Shown here one piece after another: positions 22,121 through 32,793 of a stretch of 64,000 nt of DNA. The DNA comes from Closterium sp. NIES-65 (taxonomy: Eukaryota > Streptophyta > Zygnematophyceae > Desmidiales > Closteriaceae). Every line of letters starts with the position of its first letter. Position 1 is the stretch's first letter. The position numbers and the translations under genes were made by a program. The notes beneath the pieces are model-generated. The model searched no databases. It had not been told where the DNA came from and saw only the letters and a program-made list of their open reading frames with translations. The stretch is taken from contig CANXME010002463.1 of the NCBI GenBank assembly GCA_948144175.1, positions 1,883,001 through 1,947,000 of the forward strand. Reading direction: 5' to 3'.

Positions 22121-22570
22121 GTGGAGAACGTAGGGAGACCAAGGAAGAGAAAGGGCATAATTATGCGCCCAGGAGTAGCAGAGGAGGAGATGGAGTATCG
22201 AGCAACAATAACATCCAAATACTTATTTGCCGTGGCGACAAGACGAAATTGCATTTCGTCGGTCGGGGGCAGGCGACGGCTAAGAGCAAGGCACACCGAA
22301 GCGTCACGCGACACCTGACCTAGTACACAAGTTGGGCCATGCGAAGAGCCTCTCGCTCCCCTGAGGTGGCCTCAGCTGCAAGGGCAGGAGAACGCTAGAA
22401 GGTAGGTAGCTTACCTGACATGTGGGCGTACAGGTAGACGTTGACATAACGCTGGCGCTGCAGGTGGAGTTGGTGGTCGAGTAGCCATACATAGAAGTCG
22501 ATTGCTCGCCCCTCTTCATCAAGCCGTAATACGAACGCATACGCCACAACAGGAGTGAGCAGGGGCACAA
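22121..22570 (-). pseudogene. Divergent copia relic, gag segment 1 (N-terminus)
   Basis: Minus-strand reading gives EEGRAIDFYVWLLDHQLHLQ (compare AEGRAIDFEVWLDDLQLFLQ), then LSRRLPPTDEMQF and YLDVIVARYSISSSATPGR (compare YDAVVARYSSPSSATLSR). It is joined across the solo LTR to segment 2. Frameshifts prevent any continuous frame. This is the start of the relic's gag. Confidence 0.8.
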
Positions 22571-22679
22571 CTGTAGTTGATGAGGTGAGACAAACACGGG
22601 GTTGGAGGAGATAGTATGAGGCAGACAGTAAGAGTCAAAGCCAAAACCCTAAAACACAGCTGCAAACTCAACGGCAGGC

Positions 22680-23030
22680 AGCAGTGGTCATCTTGGCAAC
22701 GACGGCAAGTGCTGTGGCGGGCGCACGGCATGGGTGGCGGCAGGGCTCGGCGGCAGGCGCGTGACAAGGCACGATAGCAGGTACGCAGTGCGGAAAGTAC
22801 GGTAGTAGATTGCGTTGCACGCGTGGTGGCAGGGCACAGCAGGGTGCGCGGCATGGCGCAACAAGGCGCACAACTGGGCGTATGGCAAGGCACGACAGGC
22901 CCGCGGTAGCAGGGCACGACAGAGCGCGGCAGGGCGTATGGTGGCACGGCAGCAGGTCGCGGCAGAGCGCGCGATAGGGTGTGGTAGTGAGTGCAGTTGG
23001 GCATGGCAGGGCGCGCGACATCAACAATAT
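22680..23030 (-). repeat. Degenerate leader repeat of the divergent relic
   Basis: Repeats around GGCACGACAGNGCGCGGCAGGG lie upstream of the relic's gag on the minus strand, in the position of the leader arrays of E2-E6. No LTR or primer-binding site could be found beyond it. Confidence 0.6.
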
Positions 23031-23040
23031 AAAAAATAAT

Positions 23041-24592
23041 GAGTACTGTAATGGCATGTTGTGTGATAAAAAGGTTCTCGGTTCGACCTACAATCTCGAC
23101 CCGAACGACTCTGAAGTCGCCCTTGTACCATTTGCCACCCTCCCGAGTCTCACTTTCTTGAGGTCCTCGCATAATTAAGATTTCCCATGGATCGCATTCT
23201 TTGTGTTGTCTATTTGTTCACTTATTTGTTACGATTAGGTTACCCTGTTCAACCGCTGAACATTAGTCAACAGCTAGTTGCTGAATGCGAGCTCTGCAAC
23301 TCAGAGCTACCCTCGTTGAAGTGGGCAATGATTTCAAGGTGGATACGAACTCCACGTTGACGACAACATCCAGCCCAACCATCTTGACGGCAACATCCAG
23401 TCCAACCATTGATGATAAAGGTAAAGGTAAGGAGGGGGGCGAGCCCCCTTTGGGTTACCCCCAGCTGTCGATCGTAATCTGCCTACCCACTTGTTTACAC
23501 GCTGCGCTGGGTATTGAGGTAAGGGCGCGTGTCCTTTGGTGCAAAGGTTCAAAAAAGAGGTCGATCTTTTGCTGGTAACCCGTTTCGTCAATTTCATTTA
23601 TGGCTGTTTGCGATAATTGTGTTTCCAAGTTCAGAAATTGATGAAACTGAAGGACAATGAACTGGGGTCGATTTTTCACATGCCCGTTTAGCCAAATGTG
23701 TGTTCTTCTTCTCATGCACAGTGAATGTGCGACGTTTGCGATTGTAACAAACGACACCGTACCTCGTTAGTGATTCCGAATTCGTTCAAGAGCTACGTCG
23801 TCATATCGGGTAACATAAGAAATTGGGGCACGACTCGGGTTTTACTGTATAAAGTCCAACTCCTAAAGTTGAACTTTGTTGTGCCTTGTGATTTTCGATA
23901 GAAAAAAATCGCGATTTTCCTAAAGTCCAACTTCTCTTTGTGTAGTCTTTTCTGCTTCTTTGCTGCCGTTGGTATCTGCTGCTGCTTTCTGCTTTCCCCT
24001 CCTTTTTCTTGCTACCTAGGACACATGCACCAACGCGGTTTTCAGCGCAAACCTTCGTTTCCCTCTGCCTCGCTGCTATCTGCCTAATTCTCAACCACGG
24101 TTAATAGATTGTACATCTCACGCTGGTTCTCCACGCCACCGTACGTTTTTCCTATTTCCTAGTCACCCCGCCTACGTCATAACTATCTTTTTCGGCTGTA
24201 AAACGGATTCATACCCCATCCTCAACTCATTTTAGGCCCCCGATCTATTCGCTATCCGCCCTTCACTAGAGAAACTTTTCTTCGTATCTACCCTTGTGAC
24301 CTCTGATAAAGACCAAGCTGCCTTTGTCAATAGTGCTTGCTCTAGAATCTTCTATGCTGCTTATCTCTTTGACTCGGGATGCCACCTAAGCATCCAGTCG
24401 ACCCGGGGTCGCAATGGCCGTTGCCTATGCACCCGTTTCCCTCTACCCTCTTCCATGTGCTCGGGAACAGCCCCACCATGCTCGTTCGCCGAGTACTTTT
24501 CCCGCCTTCCCTCCCCTTTTCCACATCGCCCTCCGTTGCGTTTTCCCCTTCCCATTCTCTACATCGCCCTCCGCTGTCTTTCCCCACCTGTC
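23041..24592. other. Unassigned DNA left of the LINE ORF1
   Basis: 1.5 kb with no convincing gene. Small near-duplicated CAACATCCAG(C/T)CCAACCAT units lie near 23365-23410, and a hairpin at 23851-23877. The part closest to 24593 may be LINE 5' untranslated sequence; its boundary cannot be placed. Confidence 0.4.
23851..23877. repeat. 11-bp hairpin with a third arm copy
   Basis: AAAGTCCAACT and AGTTGAACTTT form arms with one mismatch and a 5-base loop. A further AAAGTCCAACTTC occurs at 23922-23934. Confidence 0.5.
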
Positions 24593-25286
24593 ATGGCTGC
24601 TCAACGTCACAACTCGGATGAGGAGATGGCCCTCACTGACAACAAGCTGCAGCTTGACGCCGAAGAACTCCAAGTGGAAGACCCCTCTGACGACGCGCTC
24701 CTTGCAAGCCCTCCTACTCCCAAGAAGCTGTGCACTGAGGGAGGACCGGAGCCCCAGGACGGCTCTATTCCCAGGACGGCACCCCTGCTCCCAAGAAGCT
24801 GTGCACTGAGGGAGGCGGTTCTACCACCGTCCCTGGCTCATCCTGCTCAGCACCCCACGCTCTGAATACCCCAGCCCCGATGCCCAACGCGTATGCTCTG
24901 CCAGCTGCGCCCCTCGCAACTGCCCTGGCGGTCTTTCCTCCCTCCGCCCCCCCCCCCCCCCATCCTACCTGCATACGCGGCTCCCTCTACTACCCTTGCT
25001 GCCTCTTCGTCTGAAGCAGATCCGCCATGCCAGCTCGCTCCTGTTGGTGTTGGTGGTGACCCCAAGGACCAGACGGACCACGTGGAAATCCCTGCCATCT
25101 TGCGTAACCTCCGCCGCCAGCACGCAGTGATTTCGATCCTCGTTATGCCTCGCAGGAGGCTTGCAGTGGTGGACATTCTCTTCCCTGAGGCGGGAGCGGA
25201 GGCCATCCGCGCCGACCTGATCACACGCATTTCGAGGCACCTGCAGCCGTTTCATTTCCGTAACAACGCCATCCCTGAGTTCCAGC
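24593..25286 (+). pseudogene. LINE ORF1, 5' part
   Basis: Starts at the ATG of MAAQRHNSDEEMALTDNK. An acidic N-terminus precedes a proline-rich stretch and a block (IPAILRNLRRQHAVISILVMPRRRLAVV) that continues to the E4 insertion at IPEFQ. A segment with PKKLCTEGG is tandemly duplicated (around 24715-24815) and shifts the frame. A second shift lies at the C run near 24950. ORF1 proteins of LINEs bind the element RNA; this role is inferred from position, since no RNA-binding domain could be identified with certainty. The rest of ORF1 resumes at 32794. Confidence 0.6.
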
Positions 25287-25420
25287 TGTCAGAACATTAT
25301 AGCTTACTCATTTATGTAGGCCATAGTGGGGTATCCCATAAGGGGTACAACCCAGTTAGGGTTTCCTATTTGTACTCACTTCGTTCATAGTTCACTCATT
25401 CTCTCGTTCACTTCTTGTCA
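25287..25420 (+). repeat. E4 5' LTR
   Basis: 134 bp, TGTCAG...TTGTCA, identical to the 3' LTR. Its sequence type is shared with E5 rather than with E2 and E6. Confidence 0.96.
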
Positions 25421-25432
25421 TGGAATCAGAGC
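25421..25432 (+). other. E4 primer-binding site
   Basis: TGGAATCAGAGC, one substitution from the initiator tRNA-Met site TGGTATCAGAGC. E5 has the same form. Confidence 0.88.
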
Positions 25433-25489
25433 AGGTTCCCCTGTGGGAACTGTGCTTCGGGCCCACCACCTAGAATTTTTTTTTTTCTG

Positions 25490-26380
25490 CCCTGGCGCCC
25501 GCCCTAGCGCCCGCCCTAGCGCCCGCCCTAGCGCCCGCCCTTTCGAGCCGCCCGTTAGCGCCGCCCGTTAGCGCCGCCCGTTAGCGCCGCCCGTGCGGCT
25601 GCCCGTTCGCGCCGCCCTTTGCGCAGCCCGTAGCGCCGCCCGTGTGGCCGCCCGTTAGCGCCGCCCGTGCGGCCGCCCGTAGCGCCGCCCTTGAGCCGCC
25701 GCCCGTAGCGCCGCCCGTGAGCCGCCGCCCGTCGCGCCACCCTTTAGCGCCGCCCGTGCGCCGCCGCCCGTGAACGCCGCCCGTGACGCAGCCGCCCGTG
25801 AACCGCCGCCCGTGACGCCGCCGCCCGTGACGCCGCCGCCCGTCACGTCGCCCCCCCCCCCCGTGACGCCACCGCCCGTCCCGCCGCCCGCCCGTCACGT
25901 CGCCCGCCCGTGAGCCGGCGCTGCCCGCGAACCGCCCACCCGTGGGCCTTCAGCCCGCCCGTGAGCTGCCGACGCCGCCCGTGGGCAGCCGACGCCGCCG
26001 ACGCCGCCCGTGAGCCGCCGACGCCGCCGACACCACCCGTGAGCCGCCGCCGCCGCCGACGCCGCCCGTGAGCCGCCGACGCCGCTGCCGCTGCCGTCGC
26101 CCGTGAGCCGCCGACGCCGCTGCCGCCGCCCGTGAGCCGCCCTGGCCGCCCGCCCAGCCGCCCGTGAGCTCCCCGCGCGCCGTCCCAACCGCCCGTGAGC
26201 CGCCACCGAGCCGCCCCAGCCGCCCGTGCCGCCGCCCGAGCCGCCCAGGCCGCCCGCGCCGCCCTAGCCGCCCGAGCCGCCCGAGCCGCCCGAGCCGCCC
26301 GCGCCGCCCGAGCCGCCTGAGCCGCCCAAGCCGCCCGAGCCGCCCGAGCCGCCCGAGCTGCCCGAGCCGCCAGAGGAGCT
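25490..26380 (+). repeat. GC-rich tandem leader array of E4
   Basis: Units change along the array: GCGCCCGCCCTA, then GCCGCCCGTTA, then GACGCCGCCCGTGAGCC, then GAGCCGCCC repeats up to about 26380. All lie between the primer-binding site and the gag ATG. Confidence 0.85.
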
Positions 26381-26480
26381 GCACTCCTGCTCCTGTCGGG
26401 CTACTGCTGCTCCTGGGCTGTGTACCTGCGCCGCTGACCTACCCGACTCTTCCTGCCCGGTGAGACTGTCAGCTGCTGTC

Positions 26481-27542
26481 ATGGCCACCCCCAATGTCCT
26501 AGCTTTTGACGCTGAGGGTAGAGCCATTGACTTTGCAGTCTGGATTGAGGACCTGCAGCTGTACTTACTGTGTGATGCGGTCGATGAGGTCTCTCTCTTT
26601 GACTTTGTCTCTGGCGCTGTCCCTACCCCTCCTCCTGATGCTGATTCCGCCGTTCGCTCCAAGTGGGCGACCCGCGATGCTGCTGCACGTCTTGCTGTGC
26701 GTCGCCACCTCCCTTCCTCCGAGCGTGCCCACTTCAGTCAGTGCAAGACCGCTCAGGCCTTGTACGACGCTGTCGTTGCACGCTACTCCTCCCCTTCCTC
26801 CGCTACGCTGAGCCGCCTCATGCTACCTTTTCTCTTCCCTGACCTCGCTGCCTTTCCCACTGTCGCTGACCTCATTACCCACCTCCGCGCTAGTGACGCT
26901 CGCTACCGCGCTGCCCTTCCTGCTGAGTTCCGCGCCGCCAACCCTCCTCTCATGTACATCACTCTCTACTTTCTTGTCACCCGTCTCCCTGAGTCCCTTC
27001 GTGTCGTTAGGGACCAGTTTCTCTCTGTCTGTCCCACCACCCTCACTGTCGACCTCCTTGAGGAGTCCCTGCTAGCGGCTGAGAAGAGCATAGTCGCTGT
27101 AGGGGCCTCTCGGGGTGACCCTCGCACCCCCATCTTTGAGGGGTGTTCTCCTTCCCCCCTGCTGCCCTCTGTCGCCTCTGCCGCTGCGGCCGACCTCGCT
27201 GGTTTTGAGTCGGTCGGTGCGGCGTCTGCCCCCAGCGGTAGACGCCGCTCTGGCAAGGGCAAGGGGGGCAAGGGAGCGGGTGGAGCTAGAGGAGGAAGTG
27301 GCGGAGGAGGTGGGGGTGGCGGGGGGAGTGGGGGTGGCGGTGGAGGTGGTGGCGGGAGTGGAGGTACTGGTGGAGGCGGTGGAGGCGGAGGTGGCGGCGG
27401 AGGCGGTAGCGGAGGAGGCGGGGGCGAGGGTACCAGTGGGGGCGGTGGCGGTGGAGACGGGGGCGGTGGTGGAGGCGGGAGTGGCGGTGGCGGCGGGGGT
27501 CGGAGTGTCTCGTCCCAGCGCAGCAGCTCTGGGGGTGGTCAG

Positions 27543-27580
<38 letters not shown>

Positions 27581-30500
27581 CTCTCGCACCGTCCCCGCCC
27601 CTCAGCAGCTCCGTGAGTGGTACTTGCAGCGTCAGCGTGGTGGTGCGTTTGGTCCCTGCCCCTACGTTCTTCGCACCGGCGACCGTGCGGGGGAGAGGTG
27701 TGGAGGCACCCACACAGCCCGCCGCTGCTTTGGCCGCCTGACCGACGCCTGGCGTCAGCAGTTTCCGGAGGCCGCTGAGATCCCCCGCTGGGGGGAGCTG
27801 TCTAGGGCTGGTGTAGCCATTTATGATCTTGACTTTGATGCTATTCTTTCTGCTATGTATGTTGTGACTGGTAGTGATGAGGATGACTGTTACCGGTGTT
27901 TCCCGCCCGACCCGGGCATTGGTACTGCTGCGTCAGGTACTAGTGAGGCTGCTGCTCTAGGTGCCAGTGCGTCTGTGCTCTCAGGTACTGGTGAGTCTGC
28001 CCTCTCAGGTACTGTGTCGGCTTCGGCCTCTCACACCTTCACACTTGACTCTGGAGCGTCTCGCTCCTTCTTTCGGGACCGCACTACTCTCACGCCGCTG
28101 AGTCGGCCGGTTGCGGTGTCCCTGGCTGACCCCTCTGGGGGGCCTGTCCTGTCTCGCTTCTCCACGGTACTTCCGTGTCCGGCGGCCCCCTCTGGCACCC
28201 TGTCTGGTCTCTACCTCCCCTCGTTCTCGACGAACCTGGTGAGTGGTGCTGACCTACAGGATGCGGGTGTCCACCAGTTCACTCCTGCTCGTCAGCGGGT
28301 GACCCACTGCACGGAGGCTAGCACGGGACGCCACCTGGCTACGTTTACACGTCGGCCAGGGTCGAGCCTGTACACACTGACCACTGCTTCTCCTCCAGGT
28401 ACTGAGTCTGGTAGGGTCCCTTCGTCTGGTCAGGTGTTTGCCGCAGCGTCCAGGTCTGGTCCTGAGTCTTCCCCCTTTTCGTGTCGTCGTCTGTCTCACG
28501 AGACCCTCCTCTGGCACCACCGCCTTGGCCACCCCTCTCTGCTTCGGCTCAGAGGCATGGCCTCCCGTCTTCTTGTGTCTCGTCTCCCCCGGTCTCTACC
28601 TCCCCTTCCTCAGGGCCCTGGCCCTGCCTGTGTCCCCTTTGTCGAGGGGCGCCAGCGTGCTGCCCCTCACTCCTCCCAGTTTCCTCCGACAGAGGCCCCG
28701 CTGCAGACACTTCACATGGACGTGTTGGGCCCAGCCCGCGTCCGTGGACAGGGTCAGGAGCGCTACTTCCTGCTCGTTGTTGACGACTACTCGTGTTACA
28801 CCACAGTCTTCCCCTTGCGCAGCAAGGGTGAGGTTACTGAGGTGCTGATCGACTGGATCCGCGCAGCTCGTCTTCAACTCAGGCAGAGCTTTGGCTCCGA
28901 CTTTCCTGTGTTGCGTCTGCACTCTGACAGAGGCGGAGAGTTCTCCTCTGGCCTTCTACGTGCCTACTGTCGGGCGCGAGGCATCCGCCAGTCCTTCACG
29001 CTTCCGGACTCCCCACAGCAAAATGGGATTGCTGAGCGCCGCATTGGCATGGTCATGGACGTCGCCCGTACGTCCATGATGCATGCGGCTGCCCCCCATT
29101 TTCTGTGGCCGTTTGCGGTCAGGTACGCAGCGCATCAGATCAACCTCCACCCCAGGGTCTCCAGGCCGGAGGCCTCCCCAGCCCTGCTGTGGACGGGGAA
29201 GGTTGGCGATGCGTCGGCGTTCCGGGTCTGGGGATCTCGGGCGTTTGTCCGCGACTTGTCTGCGGACAAGCTGTCCCCTCGCGCTGCTCCCTGCGTCTTC
29301 CTAGGGTTCCCCCCCGACGCCCCTGGGTGGCAGTTCTACCACCCCACCTCTCGACGTGTTCTGTCCTCCCAGGACGTCACGTTCGACGAGTCGGTACCCT
29401 ACTACTGCCTCTTCCCCTACCGCACTCCGCCCCTCCCCCCACCCCCGCTCTTCTTGGTACCAGGTCCCCCCCCGGTAGTCCCCCTCCCCCCTCAGGGTCC
29501 TGCCCCTTCAGGTGTGTCCCAGGTAGACGCGGTCGAGCCTGTCGAGGTCACTGGTGACTCTGGTGCTGCTGCGGGAGCTGAGCCTGGGGGTGCGGAGTCT
29601 GGGGGTGCTGAGCCTGGGGGTGCGGAGTCTGGGGGTGCTGAGCCTGGGGGTGCGGAGTCTGGGGGTGCTGAGTCTGGGGGTGCTGAGCCTGGGGGTGCTG
29701 AGCCTGGGGGTGCTGAGCCTGGAGGTGCTGAGCCTGGGGGTGCTGTGCCTGGGGGTGCTGAGCCTGGAGGTGCCGAGCCTGGGGGTGCTGTGCCTGGGAG
29801 TGCTGTGCCTGGGGGTGCTGAGTCTGGGGGTGCTTCGTCTCGCCGGGAGCCACTCTCCCCACACGAGCTGCGTGAGTGGTTTGCCAGGCGCTGGAGACGT
29901 GCTGCTGGTGCTGGTGGTTCTTCAGCTGCAGAGGGCGCTGCTGCCGCGCGTCCCGGCGGTGCTCGTCCTGTGGGTGCTGGAGCTGCTGGGTCTGCGAGTT
30001 CTCCTGGAGCTGGTGCTGCTGAGGGTGTTGGCGCTGAGCCTACTGCTGGCGGTCCGACTGACAGTGCTCCTGGTGCTGCTGCTGGAGGTTCTGGAGCTTC
30101 TGGTGGTGCTGCTGGAGGTGCTACTGGAGTGGGTGCTCCTGCCGGGGGTGCTGGTGCTGTTCCTGCTGTTTCTGGCGTCGCCGCGCGGCCCCGACCGTAC
30201 TTCGTTGCGCTCCTGCAGCAGGTTCTTGGTCTTCCACCTCCTCCTCCTCCCTTAGAGGGTCCGCAGCCTGTCCGGTCACAGCCACAGCTACAGCCTGCCT
30301 CCCCTTTGCCTGCTCCTTCTCCCTACGCTGGTCCGACTGGAGGTCTTACTGAGCGTCGTGAGCCTGCGTCTCGTCCTGCGTCGCCTGTTCGTACTAAGCG
30401 CGCTAGTGGTCGCGGGTCGCGTCAGCGTCCTCCTCCTGTCCCTGGCACGCACCGGATGTCACTGCGTCCGTCCACTGCTCCTCTGCGTGCCCCTTTGCCT

Positions 30501-32441
30501 TCTCCTCCTGCTTCCTCTCTTCCTGCTCTTGCCGACCCGGAGTCGGACTCTCTTCGTGCTGCCAGTCCTACTGTCACGCGTCTCCTTGCTACTGCTGTCA
30601 CTGACCCTTCCTTCGAGTCGTCTGCTGCGTCTGCCCTTGTCACTGAGCTTGTCGACTTTGCTGCGCGCTGTCGTCTAGACTACGCTGCCAGTCTTATCGC
30701 TGAGTCTGAGTCTGCATGTCCTCCGTCCGTCGGGGGTGAGTGTGCCCTCGGCACGGACGTCCTTGAGGACAGGCAGGAGGAGTTCCAGTGTCTGGCCGCC
30801 GCTTCACCCCATCTCGCGTCTGTACTGCTAGCCCCTGAGGGAGACCCGGATGCACCAGACATCCCGACTCCGCGCTCTTACGCGGAGGCGATAGAGGGTC
30901 CCTACTCCTCTCAGTGGCAGGCAGCTATGGATGCAGAGATGGCTTCCTGGAAGTCCACAGGCACCTACGTCGACGCTGTCCCCCCTCCTGGGGCGAACAT
31001 CGTCAGTGGCATGTGGATTTTCAGGGTGAAGCGGCCGCCGGGTTCTCCGCCTGTCTTCAAGGCGCGTTACGTGGCTCGTGGCTTCAGTCAGCGGCAGGGG
31101 GTTGACTACTTTCAGACCTTCTCCCCCACCCCGAAGATGACCACTCTTCGGGTTCTGCTGCACGTTGCTGCTCACCGTGACTACGAGCTGCACTCTCTCG
31201 ACTTCAGCACAGCTTTCTTGCAGGGCAGCCTGCACGAGGAGATCTGGCTGCGCCGCCCACCTGGCTTCACTGGGTCTTTCCCTCCCGGTACCCAGTGGAG
31301 TCTCCGGCGTCCAGTCTACGGTCTCCGCCAGGCGCCACGTGAGTGGCACGACACACTGAGGACTACGCTCGCGGCACTTGGGTTTGCTCCGTCTACTGCC
31401 GATCCGTCGCTGTTTCTGCGCACCGACACCTCTCTGCCGCCGTTCTACATCCTCGTGTACGTCGACGACTTGGTCTTTGCCACAGCTGACACTGCTGGAC
31501 TCGCCTACGTGAAGTCCGAGCTGCAGAAGAGACATACGTGCACTGACCTGGGTGAACTGCGTAGCTACCTTGGCTTGCAGATCACCCGGGACAGAGCGCG
31601 CCGCACCATTACCCTGACTCAGTCACACATGGTGCAGCAGGTCCTTCAGCGCTTCGGCTTCACGTACTCCTCGCCTCAGGCCACTCCTCTGCCTACTCGC
31701 CACTCGCTCTCAGCTCTGCCTTCGGATGAGTCCGTAGAGTCGAGTGGCCCGTTTGCAGAGCTTGTTGGCTGCCTCATGTACCTGATGACCTGCACACGTC
31801 CTGACCTTGCATACCCTCTTAGCATTCTAGCACGCTATGTTGCTCCTGGGAGACACCGACCAGAGCACATGGCTGCAGCGAAGAGGGTGTTGCGTTACTT
31901 GTGCAGTACGTCGGGCATGGGGCTAGTGCTTGGAGGGCGCAGTCCAGTGGTCCTCACTGGGCACGCAGACGCTTCCTGGGCTGACGACCAGGCTACGCAG
32001 CGGTCGTCACAGGGTTACACCTTCAGCCTTGGTTCCGGCTCTGTTTCGTGGCGGGCTACTCGCTCGTCTTCTGTTCTGGGCTCCAGTTGTGAGGCTGAGA
32101 TCTACGCTGGGGCTATGGCTGCACAGGAGTTACGCTGGCTCACCTACCTGCTGACCGACCTTGGAGAGCAGCCTCGTTCTCCTCCAGTCCTGTACGTAGA
32201 CAACAAGGCCATGCTGGCCTTGTGTCAAGAGCAGCGACTGGAGCACAGAACGAAGCACATTGCCCTCCGCTACTTTCTTGCTCGTGAGCTGCAGCAGCGT
32301 GGACAGTTGCGACTTGCGTACGTGGCCTCTGAGGCCAACACTGCTGATGTCTTCACTAAGGCACTTGCGCCTTGTGATCATCACCGTTGTTGCACGCAGT
32401 TGGGTCTTGTGTCTGTCTTGCCTCACTTGCTCACTTCTTGA
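26481..32441 (+). CDS. Copia gag-pol polyprotein of E4, full length
   Basis: 1,986 residues from ATG 26481, chosen because it begins the conserved MATPN(S)VLAFDAEGRAIDF. It encodes capsid and all enzymes for reverse transcription and integration. In order: gag (1-260); poly-Gly (about 267-340); a Gln run (about 355-368); a Cys-His motif C-X13-C-X3-H-X4-C; protease with Asp523 in LDSGAS; the integrase zinc region (about 680-720); the integrase core with Asp747, Asp816 and Glu852 (a D-D-35-E spacing); an AEPGGAESGG repeat (about 1031-1120); RT with YVDD at 1660-1663; RNase H with Asp1830 and Asp1907. One anomaly: the integrase zinc motif reads CVPF where every other copy with this region in frame has CVPC (codon 28638-28640). 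DVLGP also replaces DVWGP. The frame is intact, but integrase may be impaired. Confidence 0.95.
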
Positions 32442-32654
32442 CCTTGCTTGTACCTTCACCTATATATACTCTTGCTCTTTCTTGCTTGACTCTTGTATAT
32501 CTTTATATATGATCTTGCATGTGAACTGGCCTTCTGGCCTTTTGAACTTGTGCTCGGAATGTGTGGTGACTTTGTGATCCACCCTGAGCTTTGCTTTGCT
32601 TTACTTGACTGGTCTTGTGACCCCTTGTTCTCCCCCACTTTGCCTATGGGGGTG

Positions 32655-32788
32655 TGTCAGAACATTATAGCTTACTCATTTATGTAGGCCATAGTGGGGT
32701 ATCCCATAAGGGGTACAACCCAGTTAGGGTTTCCTATTTGTACTCACTTCGTTCATAGTTCACTCATTCTCTCGTTCACTTCTTGTCA
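32655..32788 (+). repeat. E4 3' LTR
   Basis: 134 bp, identical to the 5' LTR, followed by CCAGC. Confidence 0.96.
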
Positions 32789-32793
32789 CCAGC

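Larger units (their letters stand above)
25287..32788 (+). mobile_element. Copia LTR retrotransposon E4, intact-looking
   Basis: 7,502 bp with 134-bp LTRs (25287-25420 and 32655-32788) that are identical. Target duplication CCAGC at 25282-25286 and 32789-32793. The primer-binding site is TGGAATCAGAGC at 25421-25432. The polypurine tract CCTATGGGGGTG adjoins the 3' LTR. It has a single uninterrupted gag-pol frame, making it the best candidate for a recently active copy. It lies inside LINE ORF1. Confidence 0.97.

Noticed and set aside
23080-23088. GGTTCGACC resembling a tRNA or SINE B box
   Set aside because: No A box at a suitable distance and no cloverleaf could be drawn.
25490-26380. CRISPR-like array
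   Set aside because: Units are degenerate, contiguous and without unique spacers; the context is a retrotransposon leader in a eukaryote.
26481-32441. E4 as a domesticated host gene
   Set aside because: Identical LTRs and a target duplication show a recent transposon insertion.
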